Positions 33,520 through 42,830 of a stretch of DNA of 64,000 nucleotides are shown in pieces. The DNA comes from Haematomicrobium sanguinis DSM 21259 (GTDB taxonomy: Bacteria; Actinomycetota; Actinomycetes; Actinomycetales; Micrococcaceae), in contig NZ_JIAG01000011.1 of assembly GCF_000688395.1 (NCBI RefSeq), forward strand, positions 1-64,000. Reading direction: 5' to 3'. Position 1 is the stretch's first letter, and the number at the start of each line of letters is the position of its first letter. Under the pieces are notes generated by a model, which did not search any database, was not told the DNA's origin, and saw nothing but the letters and a program-made list of their open reading frames with translations. The position numbers were made by a program, and so were the translations under genes.

Positions 33520-35481
33520 CTAGAGAGTGATGTTGTTGTAGTAGTTGCCGAGTAATACTTCTGAAGCTTGAGGGACTAGTCCCGCATCATTGGTGCGCCA
33601 AGTGTGGCCGTGGCGGTTACGTAACTGAGTGTAGTTGTAGCGGTCACTGGAATAGATCCTGCCGCCATCGGTACGGACGCGTTTCAACAGGTCGCTGTCT
33701 TCTCCGCGTCCCAACTGACCGAACTTGTATTCGCGGAAAAGGTCGGCACTGCCGGTGAGCGTTGGCCCCATTACCATGTTGGCGAACTTATGCTCGCTGT
33801 GCCCAAGCCGCAAGATGGTGATGTCCCGGTGTGAAAGATACATGTAGTGCGCCAATTTTCCGACGATGCTAGCCCCGGAAAAGTCGTACGCAAATAACAG
33901 GTCTGAGAGATAGTGGGCACCGTACATGTCATCATCATCCATCTTGGTGATCATGTCGCCCTCGGCCATATCGATACCGTGATTGAGCACCTCCCCGAGC
34001 GAAAGGGAGGAATCAACCATCTCCACTCGCACGTTCTTCAAGTCCAGCCGCGATTTCAGATCTGCAAGCTGACCGGGGTCAACTTCAAAGCCGTGGGTCA
34101 GGAGAATAAGCTCCTTTTCTTCGACTATTTGCCGGCCGTATGAACCCAAGGCATGTTCAATCTGATCGGGACGAATGGTGGGCAACACGACCGAAATGCT
34201 GTGTTCGCCAAATTTTTTGGATGTATCGTGTGGAATACCTACCGCGCCCAGAATCGTGTCAACTCTATGAGAATAGGTGTGATGCTTCCATATCTCGCGC
34301 TGGGCAAGGTGGTTCTTGCTTTGGGTGAGGACAGTGTCGGCGAGCCCAAGACCAATGGCTTCCATAGCGGTAAACCGATCCCATGGTTGCTGAATCTGAT
34401 CTTCTGGGAAATAGGTGCGAATCGACTCCGATTTTGCGCTGACGACCGTAGATCCCGAAGCCACTGCCTCAAACACCCGCCGCGAACACATTGTCGTGGA
34501 CTCGGGGGCGCTATTCACATTGAGCATGACTTTGTAAGCCTTGTATGCGCTCAGCATCTCCGGGTAGGTCAGTTCTCCAACCACATTTCCTTGGTACTTT
34601 TCCGGAAATTGGTGGTTCTTGCTTGCGCCTTGATGTCTCGCAAAAATTTCCAGCCCCGGCTGGCGCTCCTTGACGATGCCCTCGGCCCCATTGAGCAATA
34701 GCTCTAGTTGTTGCTTCCGTTTCGGGTACTTGTGGTCGAAGTACATGCCTGCAAACGCGACATCACGCTCGTGGAAGCCGACCGGCCGAATAGGGTTGTG
34801 GAGTACTGGCTGCGCGGCAAACGAAAGCACTCCGACGCGGTCATGCCCCAAATCTTGTCGATAGTTATCGACGCGGCCGGCGTCGCTGGTGAACACGTAA
34901 TCAAAAATACGCGCCGTCTCAACAAAATCTTGGTAATGGGGAGGGTCTTCCTTGTTCCAAAAGACGGTCGGGATCCCCTGTTGTTTGACGTAGGAGATCA
35001 TTGATTTTATCTCGGCGGAAGGGGCGTTCTTCCCGGTAAGTTGGTGGCTCCAGGCACCGTCATTACCTGCCCATGCAGATTCCACAAAGACAAGGTCAAT
35101 TTTGTCCCAGTCCACCTCGGTCAGCCAATTATTCGGACGAACCGCGATCTGGTTCCACTCGAACTTCAGCGCCAACTCGGTAAATGGATCTGCAATCACC
35201 GCTACGGTGAGATCCGGGTAGCGAGGAGTGACCTCCGGGATCTCGGCGGGAAGGAAATTGAGCTGGCGATTTGCGTGCGAACCCGAACGTGACCAATAAC
35301 CTTGCACGCCGTCAGCATCTCCGGCGGACAGCTTGCGCCATGAAGCTTTCCGTCCCGCAATTGCCTGGGATCGGTGCCGAATGAGCTGCCGGATGCCTCC
35401 CTGGCGCAAGTGCCACAACTGCTTTCTCAGCGGTGCGACCTGCTTTTTTGCATACCCCACAATGCTGCGTAATGACGTCAT
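33520..35481 (-). CDS. Dual-domain glycosyltransferase (CgeB-like plus GT2-like)
   Basis: The 653-residue protein is a sibling of the protein at 29294. A basic N-terminal region (residues 1-55) is followed by the CgeB/DUF3880-like domain with FWNKEDPPHYQDFV (KEDPPHY at 177-183), FDYVFTSDAGRVDNYRQD, AGMYFDHKYPKRK and TTMCSRRVFEAVASG. From about residue 427 a GT2-like domain follows: SVVLPTIRPDQ, a Glu-Leu-Ile-Leu-Leu-Thr strand and KMDDDDMYG as the metal-binding site. The first part lines up with its sibling; the second is a different GT2 type. Two bases separate its start from the ABC ATPase stop, indicating one operon. Substrates unknown. Confidence 0.75.
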   Translation of the reverse strand: MTSLRSIVGYAKKQVAPLRKQLWHLRQGGIRQLIRHRSQAIAGRKASWRKLSAGDADGVQGYWSRSGSHANRQLNFLPAEIPEVTPRYPDLTVAVIADPFTELALKFEWNQIAVRPNNWLTEVDWDKIDLVFVESAWAGNDGAWSHQLTGKNAPSAEIKSMISYVKQQGIPTVFWNKEDPPHYQDFVETARIFDYVFTSDAGRVDNYRQDLGHDRVGVLSFAAQPVLHNPIRPVGFHERDVAFAGMYFDHKYPKRKQQLELLLNGAEGIVKERQPGLEIFARHQGASKNHQFPEKYQGNVVGELTYPEMLSAYKAYKVMLNVNSAPESTTMCSRRVFEAVASGSTVVSAKSESIRTYFPEDQIQQPWDRFTAMEAIGLGLADTVLTQSKNHLAQREIWKHHTYSHRVDTILGAVGIPHDTSKKFGEHSISVVLPTIRPDQIEHALGSYGRQIVEEKELILLTHGFEVDPGQLADLKSRLDLKNVRVEMVDSSLSLGEVLNHGIDMAEGDMITKMDDDDMYGAHYLSDLLFAYDFSGASIVGKLAHYMYLSHRDITILRLGHSEHKFANMVMGPTLTGSADLFREYKFGQLGRGEDSDLLKRVRTDGGRIYSSDRYNYTQLRNRHGHTWRTNDAGLVPQASEVLLGNYYNNITL

Positions 35482-35483
35482 GA

Positions 35484-36371
35484 CTACTTACCTGTTCTCC
35501 TGCGACCGCTTTCGCGGGGTTGAATCTTGGTGGCGGTTTGTTCGAGAGTTATGCGGTCCAGCACTTTCTGTGCTTTATACGCTGTTCCTTCTGAAAGGTA
35601 ACGAGTGAAATGCGAGTATGCTCGCGTAACTTTCCAAGGAGACCCGTCCATGACCAATCGGCCGTAATCTACCCACAGCACGCGGGAGCACACTTGGTTG
35701 ATCGTGCCCATGCTGTGGCTAACCAGGAATACTGTTCCAGCCTCTTCGCGCATTTGCTTCATGCGCCGGGTGCTGCGTTCCTTGAACTGCGCATCACCGG
35801 TATTCAGAGCCTCGTCAATGATGAGAATCTCCGGTTTCACGCTTGTGGCGATGGCAAAACGCAAACGTGAGGACATACCGGAAGAGTAGGTCGACATGGG
35901 ATAGTTGACGGCGTCGCCCAGCCCAGACACTTCAAGAATCTCGTCATAGCGCTCTTCGATCTGGGCGGGAGTCAAACCCATTGCCAAGCAACCCAGGGTG
36001 ATGTTTTGGTTTCCAGAAAGTGCCGGCACCAGCGCCGAGTTCACTCCAAGTTTGATGGGAGTGCTCGATGCGTACACGGAACCTTGGGTGGGCGAGAGGC
36101 TTCCTGAGATCAGGTGCGCAAGTGTCGATTTCCCTGACCCGTTTCGCCCGATAATACCGATGGATTCACCGTGGCGGGCAATGAAACTGATGCCGCGGAG
36201 CGCCTCGATCCGTACCCGTTTCGACTTCATCAATTTTGCCGAAAGCCTGCGTGTTTTCGATGCCTTGGCGCGGTCCGGGGTCGCCCAAAAGTCCATGTGC
36301 ACGTCGTCGACAACAACGGTGGGGTCGAGAGCCGGTAATGCAATGCTGTCAGCCCTTATTGGGTCGGCCAT
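35484..36371 (-). CDS. Polysaccharide ABC exporter, ATP-binding subunit (TagH/Wzt type, no glycan-binding domain)
   Basis: Energises export of a lipid-linked polymer through the permease encoded upstream. The 295-residue protein has Walker A GRNGSGKST, the family signature TYSSGMSSRLRFAIA, Walker B ILIIDEAL and the H-loop VSHSMGT. The N-terminal extension and VDDVHMDFW opening are typical of the TagH/RfbE-type subfamily. It lacks the C-terminal carbohydrate-binding domain of O9a-type Wzt, so chain recognition by a terminal cap is not expected. ATG 36371 is chosen for the GGGGAGGAGA ribosome site; it overlaps the permease gene by 23 bases. The C-terminus is basic. Confidence 0.88.
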   Translation of the reverse strand: MADPIRADSIALPALDPTVVVDDVHMDFWATPDRAKASKTRRLSAKLMKSKRVRIEALRGISFIARHGESIGIIGRNGSGKSTLAHLISGSLSPTQGSVYASSTPIKLGVNSALVPALSGNQNITLGCLAMGLTPAQIEERYDEILEVSGLGDAVNYPMSTYSSGMSSRLRFAIATSVKPEILIIDEALNTGDAQFKERSTRRMKQMREEAGTVFLVSHSMGTINQVCSRVLWVDYGRLVMDGSPWKVTRAYSHFTRYLSEGTAYKAQKVLDRITLEQTATKIQPRESGRRRTGK

Positions 36372-37245
36372 AGGTCTCCTCCCCTCTCCAGAAGAACCAC
36401 ACTCCAAAGACAAGCGACCCGGCCGCCCATCCAAGAACAATCACCCAGGACTGCCAACCGGGCCACGTCTCGTAGAGGATAAAGTCCCTGGCAATGTCGA
36501 GGAAGTTAAAGAGGGGATTCATGTACATGATCTCCTGCATGACAGGGAACTTGGCATAGCGGTCTATCGAGAAGAACACGGCGGAGGCATACATGAGTAC
36601 ACGCATACCAAAATTGAGCAGGTGCGCGATGTCCGGAACGATCGATACCAACCGCGCGAAGATGAGCCCGATGCCGAGATTGAACACCGTTTGAATCACG
36701 ATCAGTGGTGCCAGCAGTAACCAAAGCGGAGTGATAGTTTCCACGGGAGGCAGCGCGATGATCAGCACCAGCATCGTCAAGAACGCAGGCACAGAAGCAA
36801 ACAACTCGCGCAAACAGGCCGCAATCGGGAGCGCGATCCGTGGGAAGGAAAAGGAGTGGACTACCGCCGAATTTCCCTGAAGCGTCTTAGCAATGGTTGT
36901 GATTGATTTTGTACTGTACTGAAAAAGGAATATGCCCAAGATGAGGTACCCCACGAAATTGGGAATACCGCCCTGAGTGTTCATGACAAGCCCGAAGACA
37001 AAGTAGAACGCGATACCCATCAAGATGGGATTCAGGATTAGCCATAGCGCGCCAAGCCGATCCCCGGTGGTCTTGTCTTGGACTCGGGCGCTGGCGTCAT
37101 ATGCGATGAAGTGCCGGTATTGCCACAATTGGGCAATGTAGTTTTTGAACGGTGGACGTCCACCAACCTTGACAAGAGAACGAAAATCCACGGAATACCG
37201 TTGTCTCTGATCCGGCTCTCTCACGATGAGCTCATTTGCTGGCAT
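36349..37245 (-). CDS. Polysaccharide ABC exporter, permease subunit (TagG/Wzm type)
   Basis: ABC-2-type membrane subunit of 298 residues with about six transmembrane helices between residues 65 and 285 and the cytoplasmic N-terminal extension usual for TagG/Wzm (LWQYRHFIAYDASARVQDKTTGDRLGALWLILNPI). The GALW-x-L-x-NP element is characteristic. It overlaps the ATPase gene downstream and, by 14 bases, the glycosyltransferase gene upstream. Together they form the only polymer exporter in the window; no Wzx flippase or Wzy polymerase is present. Confidence 0.9.
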   Translation of the reverse strand: MPANELIVREPDQRQRYSVDFRSLVKVGGRPPFKNYIAQLWQYRHFIAYDASARVQDKTTGDRLGALWLILNPILMGIAFYFVFGLVMNTQGGIPNFVGYLILGIFLFQYSTKSITTIAKTLQGNSAVVHSFSFPRIALPIAACLRELFASVPAFLTMLVLIIALPPVETITPLWLLLAPLIVIQTVFNLGIGLIFARLVSIVPDIAHLLNFGMRVLMYASAVFFSIDRYAKFPVMQEIMYMNPLFNFLDIARDFILYETWPGWQSWVIVLGWAAGSLVFGVWFFWRGEETYGRPNKG

Positions 37246-38962
37246 GAGCAGTCAGCCTTCCGTAGGTTTCCGAAATGGTTGCGACCTTGTGATTCCAATC
37301 AAGCCGATCTCTGTCTGGTGGAATCGTCCTCCCCTTTTCTCTTGCCCGCGCTACTGCCGAGCGCAACCCATCAAGCAGCGACTGTACTCCGTCCCCCACC
37401 AGCAGCGTCTGGTCTTCAAACCCCGCTCGCAACTCCCGGAGCGCAGGGAGGTCCCGGAGTACCGTAACACTGCCTGCGGCGATTGCCTCCACTGCTTTGA
37501 GCGGTGTTACCAGCTCAGTGACCTCTGATCGAATGCGCGGAACGGCGAAGACATCCAGCTTCCAATGTGCCGCTAACGCTTCGGATCGCGATACACGCCC
37601 CGGCATGTCAATTGCCGCACCGAGCCCATGCGTGGCGACTCTCTCGGCCAGAGCCTGGAACTCGCTGCCGTCTCCGAAAAGTTTCAGTCGAACGGCGGGG
37701 TCCTCTTGGTGCATAGCCGCAAACGCATCGATGAGTTCGGTGAGACCCTCATACGGAACAAAGCTGGAAACCGTGCCAATGGTCACTGTCGAGTCCGGGG
37801 AGCCAGCATCGATCCGGTGAGTTCCTCGTGCCGCATCGAGTTCGCGCAGGCTCACACCATTTGAGACCACCGTGACTTCTCGGGAGTCACTTGGAGCGCC
37901 GGTTAGCCGTTCTCTCATGGCAACACCGAGCGTCAACACCGCATCCGCCGAACGGGTAGCCTCCCGCTCTCGCTCCGAGAACAAGCGGTAGCGTTCCGAG
38001 TCTCTTGCTTGCGCTCCGCGGCTGGATGCCCACGTGTCTGCTAGGAAGCCGCGCACCTCATAAACCCAGGGAATCCCGAGCGCCTGTGCTACGGCCCTGG
38101 TGACAAGAGCGTTGGTGTAGTCCGTCGTCGTGTGCAGAACGGACGGCTTGACGGTGACTGCAATTTTAAGGAGTTCTTCTGCCTGGCGCTGGATGCGTTC
38201 GGTTGCGAGTCGAGGCAAGCGCCATGGCAGTAGCCGGTGGTAATGCACGCCATCGATTATTGACACGTCTTCGCGCGCCAGCTTCCCGACAACAGCCGGA
38301 TAGCCGATACGGGTCACCGCATGAACCCGGAGGCCGCGACCGGCTTGTCGCGAAAGTAAGGAATGAGTTCGCGAGGTGTAACCGCTTGCGGTAAATGGTA
38401 CGGAATTCGTCAGCACGTGCAGGACAACGTTTTCGTTGCCCTCATACGCTGGGACTGGCTTGAGCTGTGGCACAAAGTCCGTCAGAACTTCCCGTTCCGC
38501 AAGAATTTTTTCCTGCAACCGCCTTGACGCCGCATCAGTGCGGCCGTCCAGTGCTGCGATCGCGTCGCTCGGCCGGCCGTTGTAGAGATAAAGTCGTGCC
38601 CGTGTCTGAGCTGTCTTGCCGTCCTGGTCGCCCTGAAGAAGGGATTCGGCCATGGCCGGTTTAGCTGCAACAATGGCAACTTCCGCGAGCCGTCGACGTT
38701 GGGCAGAGGATCCGGCACCGACACGAGCCTCGAGATGGGTACCGAGGTCGGTCTTGCTACCTGCCAGCAGGAGTAACGCCGCCTTGGATGTGGGAAGCCG
38801 GGATCCATTTAGCCTCGCAGCAATTGATCCCAACCCGGATCGAATGCCATGGGGTAAAAGTACGGTTGCGGCCTGCAGTCCTGTCCGAAAGAAGTCCCCT
38901 CGTGCGGCACTGACCCCGTTGATCAGCAGTGTCGCTGTGGAACGTAGAAGTGCAGTGTTCAC
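37232..38962 (-). CDS. GT4-family glycosyltransferase with long helical N-terminal extension
   Basis: The 576-residue protein has an unusual N-terminal region (residues 1-170) that is helical and Ala/Leu/Arg-rich, with a repeat-like segment (AQTRARLYLYNGRPSDAIAA) resembling TPR helices. A GT-B fold follows: VLHVLTNSVPFTASGYTSRTH, VYEVRGFLADTW, VVSNGVSLREL, IGTVSSFVPYEGL and the nucleotide-sugar-binding ETVTE-like site at the C-terminal half (RSEVTELVTPLKAVEAIA). It overlaps both neighbours in the operon. The extension may bind the membrane or the exporter; donor and acceptor are unknown. Confidence 0.8.
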   Translation of the reverse strand: MNTALLRSTATLLINGVSAARGDFFRTGLQAATVLLPHGIRSGLGSIAARLNGSRLPTSKAALLLLAGSKTDLGTHLEARVGAGSSAQRRRLAEVAIVAAKPAMAESLLQGDQDGKTAQTRARLYLYNGRPSDAIAALDGRTDAASRRLQEKILAEREVLTDFVPQLKPVPAYEGNENVVLHVLTNSVPFTASGYTSRTHSLLSRQAGRGLRVHAVTRIGYPAVVGKLAREDVSIIDGVHYHRLLPWRLPRLATERIQRQAEELLKIAVTVKPSVLHTTTDYTNALVTRAVAQALGIPWVYEVRGFLADTWASSRGAQARDSERYRLFSEREREATRSADAVLTLGVAMRERLTGAPSDSREVTVVSNGVSLRELDAARGTHRIDAGSPDSTVTIGTVSSFVPYEGLTELIDAFAAMHQEDPAVRLKLFGDGSEFQALAERVATHGLGAAIDMPGRVSRSEALAAHWKLDVFAVPRIRSEVTELVTPLKAVEAIAAGSVTVLRDLPALRELRAGFEDQTLLVGDGVQSLLDGLRSAVARAREKGRTIPPDRDRLDWNHKVATISETYGRLTAHASK

Positions 38963-40194
38963 GCCACCAACCCGCTTTCGGGCTCGGTGGAGGCCGGGAC
39001 ATCTTGTGTCACGCGCTTCGTCACTCGGGATACTTCCCGGACCATGTTCTCGGCAAGCACGCGATTATCGGCAAACTGTTCTACCCAGCGCCGTCCTCTG
39101 TCAGACACGCGCAGCCGATCGCGGTTCGCGGCCAAATCACACCAATAATGCGCAAGAGCACTCGGTGACGAATTTACAACGTCGCCCACCGCCGCTTTCC
39201 GCAGGATTTCGGCAGCTTCTCCCCGCACAATCCCGGTCACGTGACGGCCGGTGGCCAGTAATTCGTAGGTCTTTGACGGGATCGTGGTTTCAAAGCTCTT
39301 CCAGTCGTCCCGCAACGAAATGACACAAGTATCCGCGTCCTCGTAGGCGGCGAGGACTGCATCGCGCCCATGAGCGGCGGGTAGAAATTCCACGTCGACC
39401 CGGAGTTGGTGTGCCAAACGTTGCAATTGCGGCTTTCGGACGCCGTCGCCAACCAGCCGAAGGCTCACCGCGGGCCCAGCGAGCGCGGCCGCGCGAATCA
39501 ACACGTCGAGACGTTGGCTCTCGCCATGATTTCCCAAGTAGAGAACACTCAGCGGACCCGAATCGGCGGTAGGCGGCGGCAGTTGACGCACGCTTCGGAA
39601 GTTCACGCCATTGGAAATGGTCGCGACGTTTTTTAAGCCGCGCGCACGCAGAGTCCTGGCGAACCCTTCGGTCACGGTCACCACCAACGCCGCGCGTTGT
39701 TGTACATAGGTGAGCGCGGACTCCACGAAGCTGCGAATACCGCTATTTCGCGAGCTAGATTCATTCACTAAATCGGGCCAAGCGTCTCGCATATCGAGAA
39801 TGAGCGGGACCCTGCGTACGCGGGAAAGCAGGAAACCTACAAACGCGATCGGCAAGCTTGGCACGGTTGCCACGATGGCATCTGGCCTTGGCCCTTTGAG
39901 GCCGGCGGGTACAGACATGAGCGCGGAAAAGCTATGGGCAATAAGCTTCCCCCAGCGGGTGTGCGGAGTTCTTACCGTGCGGACCCGGCGCACGGTCTCG
40001 CCATAGGGACCTTGGACTTCTTCGACACCAGTTTCGGAGGCGCCCGGAGGGTCATTCTCCAGGCGAGGGGTGATGACGTCGACGTCCCAGCCAACGTCGC
40101 GGAACTCACGGATAAAGTTCATCCAGCGACGTTGCGGTGGCGAGTGTTCGGGCCAGTAAGAGTGGGAAAGCACCACAAGCTTCAACGCGACCAT
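38959..40194 (-). CDS. GT4-family glycosyltransferase (WcaI-like)
   Basis: The 411-residue GT-B enzyme starts LVVLSHSYWPEHSPPQRRW, a WcaI/WbuB-like opening, with LILDMRDAWPD, VATISNGVNF, VLYLGNHGESQRLDVLIRAA and a C-terminal KTYELLATGRHVTGIV. It probably transfers a sugar to a lipid-linked intermediate on the cytoplasmic face. It is the first glycosyltransferase gene of the minus-strand operon; its stop overlaps the next start by four bases (ATGA). The ATG at 40194 is immediately preceded by GAGGGGG, which is too close; TTG 40185 would be better spaced, so the start is uncertain by three codons. Confidence 0.82.
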   Translation of the reverse strand: MVALKLVVLSHSYWPEHSPPQRRWMNFIREFRDVGWDVDVITPRLENDPPGASETGVEEVQGPYGETVRRVRTVRTPHTRWGKLIAHSFSALMSVPAGLKGPRPDAIVATVPSLPIAFVGFLLSRVRRVPLILDMRDAWPDLVNESSSRNSGIRSFVESALTYVQQRAALVVTVTEGFARTLRARGLKNVATISNGVNFRSVRQLPPPTADSGPLSVLYLGNHGESQRLDVLIRAAALAGPAVSLRLVGDGVRKPQLQRLAHQLRVDVEFLPAAHGRDAVLAAYEDADTCVISLRDDWKSFETTIPSKTYELLATGRHVTGIVRGEAAEILRKAAVGDVVNSSPSALAHYWCDLAANRDRLRVSDRGRRWVEQFADNRVLAENMVREVSRVTKRVTQDVPASTEPESGLVA

Positions 40195-40236
40195 CCCCCT
40201 CGCGCAGAGCGCCAGCGATGCAACTCAATCTCGCCT

Positions 40237-40971
40237 TTACACATCCGACTGTCGACCGTTCCGCCGCCCACGGTGCAGTCGCAGGAAATACAACGCACCA
40301 AGCGCCACCAAAATCAGCACCACACTAATGCGGAACCACAGAGTAGCCCCGATCGGTTCGGAATCGCTGGTTTGCTCGGCCGCGGGTTGAGAGGCCGTTG
40401 CAGACGGCGTAGCAGATGGCGTGACGCTCGGTGTCGCGCTGGGAGTTGGTGTTTCCGTGGGCGTCGGCTCTGGGCTCGGCGTCTCAGTCGGCTCCTCTGG
40501 AGTCTCCTCAGAGACCAATCCCGTGGCAGCATCCCAGACAAAACCGGAACCCACGAGCGTCCCATCGGCACCGTAAACCAAGAGCCTGCCGGTACCGGGT
40601 TCGATCAACCACCCATTACCTGGGTAAATCAAGAAACCCGTCCCAGGATCAATCTGGAATCCCGTCACGGGATCTACCGGCACGGCCGGAGGAGGCGGGT
40701 CCGCTGGCGGCGGCGATTGCTCCTCGACAGGAGGTTCCGTCGGTTGCGGGTCTTGCGGCGTAGTTGGCTCTGGGGTGGAACCGCTCTCCGAGGGCGCCGG
40801 ATCTGAGGTCGGCGCCTGCGACGGCTGCGTTTCTTCTGTCGGCGTGACGCTCTCGTCAACTACCTCAAATTGCGGCGACAACGGCGAAAACCCGGGAACG
40901 GCCTGCGCCCCCGGCGCAGCCATAAGAATAAGTAGGAGAACCGTCCCCACCAGTGAGAGCGCACGCCTCAT
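40237..40971 (-). CDS. Secreted, membrane-anchored Pro-rich surface protein
   Basis: Unrecognised protein of 244 residues. It has a signal peptide (residues 2-25, hydrophobic and ending APGAQA), a Pro/Thr/Glu/Ser-rich stalk to about residue 95, and a central block with three or four degenerate copies of [DE]-P-G-T-G-x-L-[IL] (DPVTGFQIDPGTGFLIYPG and following). A second TP-rich stalk follows, then one C-terminal transmembrane helix and a basic tail (LHRGRRNGR). There is no LPxTG motif. It lies 42 bases upstream of the glycosyltransferase operon and is probably co-transcribed. A role as exposed acceptor or anchor for the polymer is possible but unsupported. ATG 40971 gives a normal signal peptide. 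Confidence 0.65.
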   Translation of the reverse strand: MRRALSLVGTVLLLILMAAPGAQAVPGFSPLSPQFEVVDESVTPTEETQPSQAPTSDPAPSESGSTPEPTTPQDPQPTEPPVEEQSPPPADPPPPAVPVDPVTGFQIDPGTGFLIYPGNGWLIEPGTGRLLVYGADGTLVGSGFVWDAATGLVSEETPEEPTETPSPEPTPTETPTPSATPSVTPSATPSATASQPAAEQTSDSEPIGATLWFRISVVLILVALGALYFLRLHRGRRNGRQSDV

Positions 40972-41107
40972 ACGGTCCAAGTACCTTTCAAGTGCCCCAA
41001 ACTTGCCGAGTCCCCCAACTCGAATCAAGTTGCCTATCCATACTACTTTAACAGGTTTGACCACTAAGCACCCGTCGATGACGGTTAGAAAACTCACATT
41101 CACGCGA

Positions 41108-41138
41108 TTGTGAACCGACCCAGCACGCGCTTTAGGCT
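41108..41138 (+). promoter_or_regulatory. Candidate leaderless promoter for the DUF3515 gene
   Basis: TTGTGA (41108-41113) and TAGGCT (41133-41138) lie 19 bases apart. The -10 box ends six bases before the ATG at 41145, and there is no Shine-Dalgarno, so transcription probably begins at the start codon. Confidence 0.4.
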
Positions 41139-41144
41139 GGATTC

Positions 41145-41678
41145 ATGCACACCCCCGGCAAGCCCCCGCGCCCAGAACTGCGCAAAGCAACAAAAGTCAC
41201 TTTGGCCGGCGCCAGCGTCATTGCCGCCCTCGCACTCACCTCATGCGCCGCGCCCGTTCAGGTCGATGCCGCCCCCGATGCCGCCAACGCCAAGTGCGCC
41301 CCCACCATGATTGCCCTGCCGGAGAAGATTAACGAGGAGCAGCTTCGCGAAACCACGTCGCAGGCAACTGCCGCGTGGGGAGACCCATCCTCTATCATTG
41401 TCCGTTGCGGTGTCACTCCCCCGCCGCCCACCACCGACCCGTGTGCCTCGGTCAACGGCGTGGACTGGCTCATCAAGCAGATCGAGGGCACCAACAACTG
41501 GCGCGCCACCACCTACGGCCGCGAGCCCGCCCTCGAGGTCGTGTTCAATCTGGATAAGGTGAGCTCGTCAACGGTTCTGGTCGACCTTGCGCAACCGGTT
41601 GCCCAACTCCCCCAGGTCGCCAAATGCCTCAATGTTCAGGACACAACCGACCTTCAGCAGGGCACCAAGAGCAAGTAA
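41145..41678 (+). CDS. DUF3515-family lipoprotein
   Basis: The 177-residue lipoprotein has a basic N-terminus, a hydrophobic segment and a lipobox ending LTSC (Cys about residue 34), followed by the DUF3515 domain. That domain shows CAPTMIALPEKI, AAWGDPSSIIVRCGV, a PxxxDPC segment, GVDWLI and RATTYGREPALEVVF with conserved Cys pairs. The family is restricted to actinobacteria and is usually found near ddl and thiL, as here. Function is unknown; envelope location is expected. It converges with ddl. Confidence 0.88.
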   Translation: MHTPGKPPRPELRKATKVTLAGASVIAALALTSCAAPVQVDAAPDAANAKCAPTMIALPEKINEEQLRETTSQATAAWGDPSSIIVRCGVTPPPPTTDPCASVNGVDWLIKQIEGTNNWRATTYGREPALEVVFNLDKVSSSTVLVDLAQPVAQLPQVAKCLNVQDTTDLQQGTKSK

Positions 41679-41683
41679 ACCCG

Positions 41684-42826
41684 CTAGCGCAGCCCAATCC
41701 GGCGTGAGAGCGCCAGGTTCACCAGCTCATCAATGAGCTGCTCGTACGGCAGCCCGGTTTTCGCCCACATTTGCGGGTACATGCTGATTGGCGTAAACCC
41801 GGGCATCGTGTTGATTTCGTTGATCACGAATTCGCCCTCGGGCGTATAAAAAAAGTCCACCCGGGAGAGCCCCTCGGCCTCGAGCGCCATAAACGCCCTC
41901 GCCGCTAACTCGCGCACGAGCGCAATATCCGCCTCCGGCAAATCCGCGGGGCAGCTCAAGTCCGCCGCATTGCCCTCTACATACTTTGCCTCAAAGTCGT
42001 AAAAATCGTGATCTTGGGACGTCACCGCAATCTCGCCGGGCAGTGTTGTGCGCGGTTCGCGTTGTTCACGCGCTTCAAGCACCCCCACCTCGATCTCACG
42101 CCCGGCAATGCCCTCCTCCACGATCACCTTGGGATCAAACTCCCGGGCATGTACGACGGCGTTAGCCAACTCCCCGGGTTCGCTCACCTTGGTGATCCCC
42201 ATCGAGGATCCGGCGCGTGCGGGCTTAACGAAGAGCGGAAAGTTCAGCGATGCGGCACGCCCGAGCGCACCTTCTCGATCGAATTCCCAATCGCGATCGG
42301 TAATGACTTCATAGGGGCCTACGCGCAATCCGGCAGCGGCAAAGAGGACCTTCATGAAGTGTTTGTCCATGCCGGCTGCCGAGGCGAGTACCCCCGAACC
42401 GACGTAGGGAACGCCAGCCATTTCCAGCATGCCTTGGATGGTGCCATCTTCGCCAAACGGTCCGTGCAGCAGCGGGAACACGACGTCCACGTCGCCTAGG
42501 CTCTTTACCGGATCGCCCTCGTTGACGCTCATGAGTTCTTGCCCATCCGCGGTGGAGTGCAATTGCACCGCTGTGCCTGCTCCACTCACCTCGGGAGAGT
42601 CTCCGGAGTCCAACGCGAAGCGGGTCTGACCGGCAGGAACCAGGGTCCATTGTCCGCTCTTGGTAATGCCGACCGGGATCACGTCATATTTTTCCGGGTC
42701 CATGGCGGAGATGACGGACTGTGCCGTGACGCAACTGACCGCATGCTCGCTGGAAACCCCGCCAAACACCACGGCTACCCGAATCCGGGAATCCCGGCCA
42801 CCAGTCGTTGGTGTGATCTCGTTCAC
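41684..42826 (-). CDS. ddl: D-alanine--D-alanine ligase
   Basis: ATP-grasp enzyme that makes the D-Ala-D-Ala dipeptide of peptidoglycan. The 380-residue protein starts its core with VAVVFGGVSSEHAVSC, and shows LLHGPFGEDGTIQGMLEM, GSSMGITKV, EIEVGVLE, and the metal-binding end EFVINEINTMPGFTPISMYP. The GTG start at 42826 lies four bases after the gpsA stop. Its place in murA-plsC-gpsA-ddl-DUF3515 is conserved in actinobacteria. The Tyr/Ser residues of the ordinary D-Ala ligase type appear retained, so it is not an evident D-lactate ligase. Confidence 0.95.
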   Translation of the reverse strand: MNEITPTTGGRDSRIRVAVVFGGVSSEHAVSCVTAQSVISAMDPEKYDVIPVGITKSGQWTLVPAGQTRFALDSGDSPEVSGAGTAVQLHSTADGQELMSVNEGDPVKSLGDVDVVFPLLHGPFGEDGTIQGMLEMAGVPYVGSGVLASAAGMDKHFMKVLFAAAGLRVGPYEVITDRDWEFDREGALGRAASLNFPLFVKPARAGSSMGITKVSEPGELANAVVHAREFDPKVIVEEGIAGREIEVGVLEAREQREPRTTLPGEIAVTSQDHDFYDFEAKYVEGNAADLSCPADLPEADIALVRELAARAFMALEAEGLSRVDFFYTPEGEFVINEINTMPGFTPISMYPQMWAKTGLPYEQLIDELVNLALSRRIGLR

Positions 42827-42830
42827 GCTG

